A stretch of DNA of 64,000 nt from Variovorax gossypii (GTDB lineage: Bacteria; Pseudomonadota; Gammaproteobacteria; Burkholderiales; Burkholderiaceae_C). This document shows positions 36,228-44,529 of this stretch, piece after piece (position 1 is the first letter of the stretch; every line of letters begins with the position of its first letter). The stretch lies in contig NZ_RXOE01000002.1 of NCBI RefSeq assembly GCF_003965815.1, positions 310,001 through 374,000 of the forward strand, given 5' to 3'. The position numbers and the translations under genes were made by a program. The notes beneath the pieces were generated by a model. It saw nothing but the letters and a program-made list of their open reading frames with translations. It was not told the origin of the DNA and did not search any database.

Positions 36228-37550
36228 ATGCCCGCCGCCCTGCAACGCCGCCCCTGGGTTCCCGCCGCCAGCGAAGACCACGTGCTTTCCATCGCCGCGG
36301 ATGCCTCCGCGCGCGATGCGGCGGGCGTCGCCGCCGAGATCGAACGGCTGGTGGCCGACAACCACCGCATCCACGACGTGGAAGGCCTGAACCTCAACCC
36401 CGCCACCAACGTGATGAACCCGGCCGCCGAGGCGCTGCTGTCGCGCGGGCTGGGCTCGCGTCCGTCGCTGGGCTATCCGGGCGACAAGTACGAGATGGGC
36501 CTGGAGGCCATCGAGCGCATCGAAGTCGTCGCGGCCGAGCTGGCGGCCGAGGTGTTCGGCTCGAAGTTCGCCGAGGTGCGCGTGAGCTCGGGCGCGCTGT
36601 CGAATCTCTACGTGTTCATGGCGACCTGCAGGCCGGGCGACACCATCGTCGTGCCGCCGCCCAGCATCGGCGGCCACGTCACGCACCATGCGGCGGGCGC
36701 GGCGGGGCTCTACGGCCTGAAGCCGGTCTCCGCCCCGGTGGATGCCGACGGCTACACGGTCGACGTGACCGCGCTCGCGAAGCTGGTGCGCGAGGCGAAG
36801 CCGACGCTCATCACCATCGGCGGCAGCCTGAACCTGTTTCCGCACCCGGTGCCCGCGATCCGCGAGATCGCCGACAGCGTGGGCGCGAAGCTGCTCTTCG
36901 ACGCCGCGCACCTCTCGGGCATGGTGGCCGGCAAGGCGTGGCCACAGCCGCTGGAGCAGGGCGCGCATGCCATCACGATGAGCACCTACAAGAGCCTGGG
37001 CGGCCCGGCGGGCGGCCTGATCGTGTCGAACGACGCCGCGCTGATGGAGCGCATCGACGCCATTGCGTACCCCGGCCTCACGGCCAATTCGGACGCGGGG
37101 CGCACCGCGGCGCTGGCCCGCGGGCTGCTCGACTGGAAGGTGCACGGCGTCGCCTATGCGGCGGCGATGCGCGAGACCGCGCAGGCGCTCGCACGCGCTC
37201 TCGATGCGCTGGGCCTGCCGGTGTTCGCGAAGGCGCGCGGCTTCACGCAGTCGCACCAGTTCGCACTCGAGGCGGCGCGCTGGGGCGGCGGGCAGCACGC
37301 GTCGAAGAAGCTCGCGCAGGGCGGCCTGCTGGCCTGCGGCATCGGATTGCCGATCGCGCCCGTGGAGGGCGACATCAACGGCCTGCGCCTGGGCGTGCCC
37401 GAGATCGTGCGACTGGGCTTCACGCCCGAAGACATGCCGCAGCTGGCCGGCTGGATCGCACGCGCGCTCGACGGCGAGGTGGTATCGGTGGCCGCCGAGG
37501 TGCGCGAGCGACGCAAGCGCCTTGGCGAGATGCGCTACATCGTGCGCTGA
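36228..37550 (+). CDS. SHMT-like PLP-dependent enzyme
   Basis: A 440-residue fold-type I PLP enzyme of the glycine/serine hydroxymethyltransferase superfamily. The PLP lysine is Lys255 in STYKSLGGPAGG (standard SHMT has ST-K-T in this place), and the cofactor-binding Asp is in LLFDAAHLSGMVAG. EGLNLNPATNVMNPAA and SRPSLGYPGDKYEMG occupy the position of the SHMT substrate loop. The sequence diverges from housekeeping GlyA, so relatives such as alpha-methylserine hydroxymethyltransferase or another beta-hydroxy amino acid aldolase are possible. Divergent from a LysR gene, suggesting inducible catabolism. Followed by dispersed repeat copy 2. Confidence 0.75.
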   Translation: MPAALQRRPWVPAASEDHVLSIAADASARDAAGVAAEIERLVADNHRIHDVEGLNLNPATNVMNPAAEALLSRGLGSRPSLGYPGDKYEMGLEAIERIEVVAAELAAEVFGSKFAEVRVSSGALSNLYVFMATCRPGDTIVVPPPSIGGHVTHHAAGAAGLYGLKPVSAPVDADGYTVDVTALAKLVREAKPTLITIGGSLNLFPHPVPAIREIADSVGAKLLFDAAHLSGMVAGKAWPQPLEQGAHAITMSTYKSLGGPAGGLIVSNDAALMERIDAIAYPGLTANSDAGRTAALARGLLDWKVHGVAYAAAMRETAQALARALDALGLPVFAKARGFTQSHQFALEAARWGGGQHASKKLAQGGLLACGIGLPIAPVEGDINGLRLGVPEIVRLGFTPEDMPQLAGWIARALDGEVVSVAAEVRERRKRLGEMRYIVR

Positions 37551-37570
37551 AAGCAGCTACGGGCTGATTC

Positions 37571-37668
37571 GGGAAACACCGCGGAACCGGCTTCGCCGGG
37601 CCGCAGGTGTTGCCCCCGATAGGGGGAAGGCGTGCGCGACACGAAGTGCGCGAAGCCTGGGGGCGAGC
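37571..37668 (+). repeat. Dispersed ~100-bp repeat, copy 2
   Basis: Same element as at 26765 and 40494. It sits between two convergent genes and ends exactly where the ruvC stop codon begins. The hairpin CCCCC/GGGGG is altered here (CCCCCGATAGGGGG). It could act as a bidirectional transcription end, but this is inference. Confidence 0.9.
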
Positions 37669-38217
37669 CTACCTCGAACGCCCCTGCCGGTAGGTGCCGG
37701 CATGGGTCTTCGACAGCTCGGCCGCTTCGGCGAGCCGCGCCATCGAGCGTCCCACCTGCGCATGCGTGATGGCGATGCCCAGTGCGTCCGCCGCGTCGGC
37801 GCCCGGCAGGCCCGGCAGGTCGAGCAGCCGCCGCACCATCTCCTGCACCTGCGCCTTGGCCGCCTGGCCGTGGCCGGCCACCGCCTTCTTCATCTGCAGC
37901 GCCGTGTACTCGGCCACCGAGAGGTTGTTGCTGACCAGCGCCGTCACGCACGCACCCCGCGCCTGCCCCAGCAGCAGCGTCGACTGCGGATTGACGTTGA
38001 CGAAGATGATTTCCACCGCCGATGCATCGGGCTGGTAGCGCGCGGTGATTTCCGCGATGCCGTCGAACAGCACCTTCAGGCGGGCCGGCAGGTTGCCGGT
38101 GCCCAGGTGCCGCGTGCTGATGGTGCCGCTGGCCACGTAGCGCAGCCCGTGGCCGTCCGCATCGACCACGCCGAAGCCGGTGGTCTGCAAGCCGGGGTCG
38201 ATGCCGAGAATGCGCAT
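37669..38217 (-). CDS. ruvC: Holliday junction endonuclease RuvC
   Basis: A 182-residue RuvC resolvase. The catalytic acidic residues lie in [15 protein letters not shown] (Asp7), [11 protein letters not shown] (Glu), and near the C-terminus in [14 protein letters not shown]. The DNA-binding basic residues are in [18 protein letters not shown]. It cuts four-way junctions made during recombination, together with RuvAB, whose genes are not adjacent here. No clear Shine-Dalgarno sequence is seen. Confidence 0.95.
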   Translation of the reverse strand: MRILGIDPGLQTTGFGVVDADGHGLRYVASGTISTRHLGTGNLPARLKVLFDGIAEITARYQPDASAVEIIFVNVNPQSTLLLGQARGACVTALVSNNLSVAEYTALQMKKAVAGHGQAAKAQVQEMVRRLLDLPGLPGADAADALGIAITHAQVGRSMARLAEAAELSKTHAGTYRQGRSR

Positions 38218-38368
38218 GAAAGGAAACGTAAAGGCCTAAGCCCGGATAAAGAGAGTCGAAAGAGCCGCGAGGAGAGGGCCGAAAGCGGGCTGATCGCGGG
38301 CAGAATCCGCCCGGTCCGTACAGTCCGCCCCCCGCCGCGCGCGGGGCGCGCCATCCAAGGAAGCGAAT

Positions 38369-40447
38369 GTGAATGTAGTCGAGTCCTCCGCGCAGCAGCA
38401 ACTGGACGAGGTGCAAGCCTTGATCGCGCGCCTGCAGATGCACCCCGCCGAACGCGCGGCCGCCAGTTTCCGCCGCATCGAGCTGCTCGACGACCTGGGC
38501 CGTCGCAAGGAAGCGCTGGCCGCGAGCGCCAGGCTGCTCGACGAATTCGCGGCGAAGCCCGAGGTCGGCGTGGTCGTGCCGTGCTGCCAGACGCTGCGCC
38601 TGCTGGCGCACATGCTGCGCCAGATGCACCGCCCGGCAGACGCGCTCGCCACGCTCGACCGCCTGATCGCGGCGCACGGCCAGCGCGCCGAGCCCGCGAT
38701 CCGCGAGCACATCGCCCACGCGCTCTACCAGCGCACATGGTGGATCGACGAGCCCGCCGCGCGCTGCGAAGCTTGCGACGCCATGAGCGAACTGCTCGAC
38801 AGCCAGCCCGATGCCGCCTTCGACACCTGGCGCGTGGAGGCGCGGTTGCTCAAGGCCGAGGTGGAGCATCACCGCGGCCTGCCGCAGGATGCGCTGGCCA
38901 CGTTGGAGGCCGCGATCGAGCGCTTCGACGCCAGCACCGACCCCGGCGTGGTGCTGCGCGTGGCGCGTGCGCGCCTGGCGTCGGTGCTCAACCTGCGGGA
39001 GCTGGCGCAGCATGCCCAGGCGCAGGTGATGTGCCTCGCCGTGGCCGACCAGATCGAGGCCGGCCTTGCCGAAGCCGCGCCGGAGCTGCGCATCGAAGGC
39101 GTGCGGGCGCTGACGCTGTTCTTCGACGGCTTCGGCATCGACGAGCATGCGAACCGCGCCGAACTGGTCGGCTGGCTGCTCGACCGCTACGGCCACGACG
39201 CATCGCCGCAGGTGCGCCGCATGGCGGTGCGCCGCGCCTACGACTGGTCGGTGGGCCTGCGCGAGCAGGAAGACGGCGATGCCGCGCTGGCCGCATGCGA
39301 CCGCCTGCTCGCCACCTTCGGCGCGGACACCGACGCGGTGGTGCATCGCACCGTCGCGAGCGCGCTGCTCAACAAGGGCTTCGTGCTGCTCGAACGGCTG
39401 GGCCGCGCCGAGGATGCGCTCGCTGTGTACCAGCAGCTCGCGCGCCAGCTACAGGGCGCGCCCGCTCCCGAATTGCAGGACACCCTGGCCAAGGCCCTCG
39501 CCGGCCGTGAAGCCTGCCTCAGGCGGCTGCGCAGGGCCGACGCCGAGGCCAACCTGCCGGAGCTGTCGCCCGAGACGCGCGACGAGGTGCGCGACAAGGT
39601 CAAGCAGGGGCGCAGGCACGGCGATGCGGGCGAGTCGCGCGAGGCCATTGCGCTGTTCGACGAGGTGCTGGCCGCGCATGCCCCGTCGCCGCATCCGGAG
39701 CTGCGCCGCCAGTGCGCGCGGGCGCTGGTCCACAAGGCCTTCTGCCTGGTCGCGCTGGAGCGCTTCGACGAAGTCGTGGCCGCCGCCGAGGCGATGGACG
39801 CGCGCTACGGTGCCGATTCCTCGACCGAGATGCAGGAGACGGTCGCGCTGTGCATGCAGTACAAGAGCACCGCGCTCGACCGCCTCGGCCGGCACGACGA
39901 CGAGATGCGCGTGCACGACGAGATCGTCGCGCGCTGGGGCAACTCCGAGCTGCCCGACCTGCGCGGGCGCGTGGTCGGCGCGCTGTTCCGCAAGGGCGCC
40001 ACGCTGCGCCAGACCGGCCGTCTCGAGGCGGCGGTGGCCTGCTACGACGAGGCCATCGCGCGCACCACCGGCGCGAGGGAAGGCACGCTGCAGCTCTGGG
40101 CCGCGAAGTCGATGATCAACAAGGCCAAGGCGCAGGACAAGCTCGGCGACCCGGCCGGCCAGATCAAGACCTATCGCGCTCTCATTGCACGCTTCGGCGA
40201 TTCGGGCGATGCCGCGCTGCGCGAGCGCGTCGTCAATGCCTGCGAGTGGCTTGCCGAGGCCGAGGGCCGGCAGGGCCGGGTGGAAGCACAGCGCGCGGCG
40301 CTTGAGGCCGCGCTGGGCCGCTTCGGCACCGCGCTCTCGGCCGAGCAGCGCGCGCGCCTCGCCCGCGAACTGCAGGCACTGAAGGCCAGGGCCATCGGAC
40401 GCAAGGCGAAGGAAGTCTTCGGCCGCGTGGTGCGCCGCAAGGCCTGA
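38369..40447 (+). CDS. TPR-repeat protein of unknown function
   Basis: A 692-residue soluble protein made of many degenerate tetratricopeptide-like helical pairs. Repeating patterns such as ALATLDRLIAAHG, ALAACDRLLATFGADTD, ALAVYQQLARQL, AIALFDEVLAAH and AVACYDEAIA recur about every 45-55 residues. Similar repeats recur in large bacterial TPR scaffold proteins. There is no catalytic motif. GTG 38369 is chosen because the nearby ATG codons (38367, 38373) hit stop codons at once, and AAGGAAG lies at a good distance upstream. The C-terminus is basic (RKAKEVFGRVVRRKA). Confidence 0.75.
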   Translation: MNVVESSAQQQLDEVQALIARLQMHPAERAAASFRRIELLDDLGRRKEALAASARLLDEFAAKPEVGVVVPCCQTLRLLAHMLRQMHRPADALATLDRLIAAHGQRAEPAIREHIAHALYQRTWWIDEPAARCEACDAMSELLDSQPDAAFDTWRVEARLLKAEVEHHRGLPQDALATLEAAIERFDASTDPGVVLRVARARLASVLNLRELAQHAQAQVMCLAVADQIEAGLAEAAPELRIEGVRALTLFFDGFGIDEHANRAELVGWLLDRYGHDASPQVRRMAVRRAYDWSVGLREQEDGDAALAACDRLLATFGADTDAVVHRTVASALLNKGFVLLERLGRAEDALAVYQQLARQLQGAPAPELQDTLAKALAGREACLRRLRRADAEANLPELSPETRDEVRDKVKQGRRHGDAGESREAIALFDEVLAAHAPSPHPELRRQCARALVHKAFCLVALERFDEVVAAAEAMDARYGADSSTEMQETVALCMQYKSTALDRLGRHDDEMRVHDEIVARWGNSELPDLRGRVVGALFRKGATLRQTGRLEAAVACYDEAIARTTGAREGTLQLWAAKSMINKAKAQDKLGDPAGQIKTYRALIARFGDSGDAALRERVVNACEWLAEAEGRQGRVEAQRAALEAALGRFGTALSAEQRARLARELQALKARAIGRKAKEVFGRVVRRKA

Positions 40448-40493
40448 ACGAATTCATCTGCCTCCCCGCGCAGAACCGCCCGCGAGGCTTTTC

Positions 40494-40592
40494 CAGGAAT
40501 ACCGCGGAACCGGCTTCGCCGGGCCGCAGGTATTGCCCCCTGCAAGGGGGTTGGCGAAGCGACACGAAGTGCGCGGAGCCTGGGGGTGTGCC
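40494..40592 (+). repeat. Dispersed ~100-bp repeat, copy 3
   Basis: Near-identical to 26765-26863 and 37571-37668. It lies between convergent genes (TPR protein and cdsA) and ends just before the cdsA stop codon. It has internal inverted repeats CCGGC-TTC-GCCGG and CCCCC-TGCAA-GGGGG. Confidence 0.9.
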
Positions 40593-40596
40593 AGGT

Positions 40597-41586
40597 TCAG
40601 GCGTTGAAGTACCAGCGGATCGAGTGGAAGAAGATGGGCGCGGCGAAGCAGAGTGCATCGACGCGGTCCAGCAGGCCGTTGGCACCGGTCACGCCCGTGC
40701 CTTTCTGGCCCCAGTTCGGAATGCCCCGGTCGCGTTTGAGCGCCTTCATCACCAGGTGTCCCATCGACCCCGAGATGCACGCGATGACCGACACCGCGAG
40801 CGCCTGGCCGAACTTGAACGGCGTGATGAACGAGAACAGCGCGCCCACCAGGCTCGCCACCGCGATGCCGATGGCCCAGCTGGTCCAGTTGAAGCTGCGG
40901 CTCACGTTGGGCGCGAAGGGCGCGCGCTGCATGCGCCGCGAGATCAGGTGCTGCACCAGCACCGAGGTCTGCACCACGAACACCAGGAAGAACACGAGGA
41001 AGGCGCTCTTGCCCTCGTAGCCCGGGAAGCTCAGCAGCAGCAGCGCCGGCACGTGGCTCATGCCGTAGACGCAGACCATGATGCCCCACTGCAGCTTGGC
41101 ATTGCGCTCCAGGAACTGGCTCGGGTCGTTGGCCAGCGCGCTCGTCACCGGGATCGCGAGGAACACGTACACCGGGATGAACACGGTGAACAGGTCGAAG
41201 CGCGCGGTGGCCACCAGCCAGAACTGGATCGGCAGCACCACGAAGAAGGCGAGGATCAGGCTGCGATGGTCGCCGCGCCGCGTGGGCGAGAGCGTGATGA
41301 ACTCGCGCAGCGCGAAGAAGGAGATCAGCGCGAACAGCACGGTGGCCACCGTTTCGCCGAGCGCCCAGCCGATCCAGAAGACCAGCACCATGAACCAGGT
41401 GGTGCCCAGCAGGGCGCGGAAGTGCGCCAGCTCGGCCTGCCAGGCGGCGTCGTGCACCGGGTTGCGCTTTTCCCTGAAGCTCAGGAAGAAGGCCGTGGCG
41501 CTCACGATCGCGAGCACGCCGAAGATGATGAGGAAGAGCGCCGCGACCTGCTGGGTCGGGCTGAGGCTGCGCAGGAACTGGTTCAT
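40597..41586 (-). CDS. cdsA: Phosphatidate cytidylyltransferase (CdsA family)
   Basis: A 329-residue polytopic membrane protein with about eight helices. The C-terminal CDS signature is visible: SGSMGHLVMKALKRDRGIPNWG then GTGVTGANGLLDRVDAL. CDP-diacylglycerol synthase makes the CDP-DAG used for all phospholipids. The first 130 residues have an extra pair of helices, like YnbB-type members of the family. The upstream gene (7-bp gap) is a PlsC-like acyltransferase, so the pair runs from lysophosphatidate to CDP-DAG. It could be a second, non-housekeeping CdsA, because it is away from bam/dxr genes. Confidence 0.85.
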   Translation of the reverse strand: MNQFLRSLSPTQQVAALFLIIFGVLAIVSATAFFLSFREKRNPVHDAAWQAELAHFRALLGTTWFMVLVFWIGWALGETVATVLFALISFFALREFITLSPTRRGDHRSLILAFFVVLPIQFWLVATARFDLFTVFIPVYVFLAIPVTSALANDPSQFLERNAKLQWGIMVCVYGMSHVPALLLLSFPGYEGKSAFLVFFLVFVVQTSVLVQHLISRRMQRAPFAPNVSRSFNWTSWAIGIAVASLVGALFSFITPFKFGQALAVSVIACISGSMGHLVMKALKRDRGIPNWGQKGTGVTGANGLLDRVDALCFAAPIFFHSIRWYFNA

Positions 41587-41593
41587 GTCGTCG

Positions 41594-42499
41594 TCAGACG
41601 TCGCGCAAGGCGATCACGGCGGCGCGCGCCCGGTCGAGGAAGGGGCGGCGCTCCTCGCCTTCCTCGACGCGGACCGGCGCGCCGAAGGTGACGGAGCAGA
41701 GGATGGGCACCGGCACGATCTCGCCCTTGGGCATGACGCGCTGCACGTTGTCGATCCATGCGGGCACCAGCACCACCTCGGGGAACATCGTGGCGAGCGT
41801 GTAGAGGCCCGACTTGAACTTCTGCGGCTCGCCGGTGTGGCCGCGCGTGCCCTCGGGGAAGATGATGATCGAGTCGCCGCTGCGCAGGGCCTCGACCAGC
41901 GGGGTCAGCGGATCGACAGCGGGAGCGGCCGCTACGGGCGGGGCTTCGGGCTCCGCCGGCGGTGATGGTGGCGGCGGCTCGGGCGGCGGCGCAGGAGGTG
42001 GAGCAGGGGGCTCCGGCAGGTCGAGCCGACCTTGTGCGCCGGACGCGACGGTTTCCAGGGGAGGCTCGGGCGGAGTCAACGGCAGCAGCGGTTCCATCGA
42101 GGGCTCGATGCGCTCGGCCGGCGACGGAACCGGTGCACGTACGACGGGCGGCGGTGGCGGTGCTTCGGCCACCACCGGTGCTGTCGGTGCGGTTGCCGCT
42201 GCGCTTGCCGCAGCAGGCGTCGCCTGCCGCTCCACGTACACCGCGTTGAAGACCTCCGTCGTGATCCAGCGCTTGACCGGCGTGTTGGCCCAGTAGTCGC
42301 GCGCGGCGATCGGGCGCGTGATGCTGCGCAGCTCTTCCGGCAGCGCCGCCCAGATCATCACCAGGTCGGCATGGCTCTGGTGGTTGGCGAAGTAGATGCG
42401 CTGCTCGGCCTTGGGCGGACAGCCGTACCAGCGTGCCTGGGCACCCGTGAGCAAGCGGACGATCCCAAGAAGCAACCAACCCGTGAGCTTTGCCAGCAT
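41594..42499 (-). CDS. PlsC-like acyltransferase with Pro-rich insert
   Basis: A 301-residue 1-acyl-glycerol-3-phosphate acyltransferase-like protein. Motif I is NHQSHAD (His40, Asp45) and motif III is FPEGTRG at 214-220, so the catalytic core is complete. Between them, residues about 92-194 are a proline/alanine/glutamate-rich tract not found in usual PlsC (for example PPAPPPEPPPP). Residues 1-20 form a membrane-interacting helix. ATG 42499 is chosen; the frame runs upstream but lacks homology. A -10-like TATCAT (42514-42509) lies 9 bp before the start. In operon with cdsA. Confidence 0.82.
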   Translation of the reverse strand: MLAKLTGWLLLGIVRLLTGAQARWYGCPPKAEQRIYFANHQSHADLVMIWAALPEELRSITRPIAARDYWANTPVKRWITTEVFNAVYVERQATPAAASAAATAPTAPVVAEAPPPPPVVRAPVPSPAERIEPSMEPLLPLTPPEPPLETVASGAQGRLDLPEPPAPPPAPPPEPPPPSPPAEPEAPPVAAAPAVDPLTPLVEALRSGDSIIIFPEGTRGHTGEPQKFKSGLYTLATMFPEVVLVPAWIDNVQRVMPKGEIVPVPILCSVTFGAPVRVEEGEERRPFLDRARAAVIALRDV

Positions 42500-42931
42500 A
42501 TGGGCGCGATGATACGGGCCATGCGATGGCGTTTCGATCCTCTTTCCCTTGCCTGGGCCGTGGCCCTGTTCCTCGTTCTCCTGCTGCTGGCCACCGTGGG
42601 GGCTCGCTGGGGCTGGCTGCGCAGCTTCTTCGGCGACGTGCTGGCCGTGGTGTGGGTGTACTTCGTGTTCAGGACGGTGATCGCCGCGCGTGTGCTGCCG
42701 CTGGCACTGGCCGCGCTGGGCGTGGGCCTCGCGGTCGAGCTCGGGCAGTACCTGGCGGCGACGTGGCACCTACACATTCCGAACCGCGCCCTGCGCATCG
42801 TGCTCGGCAGCACGGCCGACTGGTGGGACGTGCTGGCCTACACCATCGGCTTCGCCGCGGTGCTGGCCATCGAGGGCCTGCGCGGCGCGGCCGTCTTCAG
42901 GGCAGCTCGGCCGCAGGCATCCGCGCCATGA
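42500..42931 (+). CDS. DUF2809-type membrane protein
   Basis: A protein of up to 143 residues with four hydrophobic helices. FRTVIAARVLPLALAALG, VELGQYLAATWHLHIPN and the end motif LGSTADWWDVLAYTIGF are typical of DUF2809, a family of unknown function. ATG 42500 is the first of three in-frame ATGs (42509 and 42521 are alternatives, 42521 giving MRWRFDPLS). Its ATG is back-to-back with the start of the minus-strand acyltransferase inside CATATG. Its 3' end overlaps the convergent mtgA by 35 bp. Confidence 0.72.
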   Translation: MGAMIRAMRWRFDPLSLAWAVALFLVLLLLATVGARWGWLRSFFGDVLAVVWVYFVFRTVIAARVLPLALAALGVGLAVELGQYLAATWHLHIPNRALRIVLGSTADWWDVLAYTIGFAAVLAIEGLRGAAVFRAARPQASAP

Positions 42932-43640
42932 CCGTGGAAGCACGCCCGCTCAGGTAGGGCGAGCCGGTCCGGCGCTCGAAGAACTTGGGGCTGGGCAGCA
43001 TCACCGCGAGGCGTGCCGCCTCGCCGGTGCCCAGGCGCGAAGCCGGCTTGCGGAAGTAGTACTGCGAGGCCGCCTGGGCGCCGAACACGCCTTCGCCCCA
43101 CTCCACGTTGTTGAGATAGATCTCCAGGATGCGCCGCTTGTCGAGCAGCACCTCTAGCAGCGTGGCCAGCACCAGCTCCTGCCCCTTGCGCAGCATGGTG
43201 CGCTCGCCCGACAGCAGCAGGTTCTTCGCGAGCTGCTGCGTGATGGTCGAGCCGCCGCGCAGCTGCACGGGCTTGACCGGCCTGCCACGTGCCGCCGCGC
43301 GTGCGGCCCGCTTGGCGGCCAGCTCTTCCGCCCTGGCGTTGCGCTGGCGCGCGCGTTCGATGGCCTCCCATTCCACGCCGTTGTGGTCGACGAAGCCGGA
43401 ATCCTCGCTCGCGATGACCGCACGCTTGAGCGTGTCGTTGATCTGCGAGTAGGGCACCCATTCCTGGCGCCAGCCGCCGCCGCTTCCCTGGTGGATGGCG
43501 ATCTGGTAGGCCTCGGAGCGCTGGAACGCGGTGCTCTGCGGATCGATCACGGCCATCGCCGCGATGCGCGCCACGAAGAAGAGCTGGAGTGCCAGGCCTG
43601 CCACCGCGATGCAGGCGATCAGGCGCAGCGCGGCCTTCAT
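42897..43640 (-). CDS. mtgA: Monofunctional peptidoglycan glycosyltransferase MtgA
   Basis: A 247-residue GT51 enzyme that polymerises lipid II into glycan without transpeptidation. An N-terminal transmembrane helix (about 5-24) anchors it. The catalytic Glu is in IASEDSGFVDHNGVEW, the second motif is GGSTITQQLAKNLLL, and third is RKGQELVLATLLE with KRRILEIYLNNVEWG. Compared with E. coli MtgA it has a basic Ala/Arg-rich insert of about 25 residues between the first two motifs (AELAAKRAARAAARGRP region). Last gene of the rnb-tonB-aroE-mtgA block, 12 bp after aroE. Confidence 0.94.
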   Translation of the reverse strand: MKAALRLIACIAVAGLALQLFFVARIAAMAVIDPQSTAFQRSEAYQIAIHQGSGGGWRQEWVPYSQINDTLKRAVIASEDSGFVDHNGVEWEAIERARQRNARAEELAAKRAARAAARGRPVKPVQLRGGSTITQQLAKNLLLSGERTMLRKGQELVLATLLEVLLDKRRILEIYLNNVEWGEGVFGAQAASQYYFRKPASRLGTGEAARLAVMLPSPKFFERRTGSPYLSGRASTVMARMPAAELP

Positions 43641-43652
43641 CTTCTTTCTTGC

Positions 43653-44501
43653 TTACTTCAGTTCGGCGCGGATCTCGGCCAGCACCTGCGCCGACGGCGG
43701 GCGCACGCCGCGCCAGATCTCGAAGGATTCCGCCGCCTGCTCGACCAGCATGCCGAGCCCGTCGCGCGGCACCGCGCCATGGGCCTGCGCCCAGGCCATG
43801 AAGCCCGCGGCCGCGGGGCCGTACATCATGTCGACCGCGAGCCCGCCTTCGCGCAGCACGCTGGCCTTCACGGGCACCGCGTCGCCCGAGAGGCTGGAGG
43901 CGGTGGCATTGACCACCACGTCGAAGGCGCCCGGCACCTCGTCGAGCGCCCAGGCTTCGAGCGAGGCGCCGTGGCGCAGCGCGACGGCCGCGTGGCGGCG
44001 CACCAACTCCACGGCCTTGTCCACGGTGCGGTTGGCGACCACGACGCGCGAGGCGCCAGCATCGAGCAGCGGACCCAGCACGCCGGCCGCGGCGCCGCCC
44101 GCGCCGATCAGCAGCAGCGCCTTGCCCTGCAGCGGTACGGCCGCGTTGCGCACGATGTCGTTGACAAGGCCGATGCCGTCGGTGTTGTCGGCGTGGATGC
44201 CGCCGTCGGCGTCGAAGCGCAGAGTGTTCACCGCCTGCGCGAGCAGGGCGCGCTCGCTGGTGTGCTGCGCCAGCGCGGCGGCCTCGAACTTGAAGGGCAC
44301 CGTGATGTTGCAGCCGCGCGCGACGTCGCCGCGCTGCGCTGCCTCGCTGCGGAAGGCCGCGATGCCTTCGGCGAACGCGCCGAGCGGAATCAGCCGCCGG
44401 CCGTAGTCCATCTGCTGGCCGCAGAGCTCGGCGAAGCGTGCGTGGATGCGGGGCGAGCGGCTGTGCTCGACCGGGTTGCCCATGACGCAGTACAGGTCCA
44501 T
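43653..44501 (-). CDS. aroE: Shikimate dehydrogenase
   Basis: A 282-residue NADP-dependent enzyme reducing 3-dehydroshikimate to shikimate. Motifs: CVMGNPVEHSRSPRIH (substrate Ser), NITVPFKFEA with the catalytic Lys, ADNTDGIGL, the NADP loop LLIGAGGAAAGVLGPLL with ANRTVDKA, and the C-terminal GLGMLVEQAAESFEIW. It acts in the same pathway that AroG (54.7 kb) starts, though the genes are not linked in an operon. Gap to the upstream tonB gene is 28 bp. Confidence 0.96.
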   Translation of the reverse strand: MDLYCVMGNPVEHSRSPRIHARFAELCGQQMDYGRRLIPLGAFAEGIAAFRSEAAQRGDVARGCNITVPFKFEAAALAQHTSERALLAQAVNTLRFDADGGIHADNTDGIGLVNDIVRNAAVPLQGKALLLIGAGGAAAGVLGPLLDAGASRVVVANRTVDKAVELVRRHAAVALRHGASLEAWALDEVPGAFDVVVNATASSLSGDAVPVKASVLREGGLAVDMMYGPAAAGFMAWAQAHGAVPRDGLGMLVEQAAESFEIWRGVRPPSAQVLAEIRAELK

Positions 44502-44529
44502 GGTGTCCGCCTCTTGTCTTGTGTTCTGC

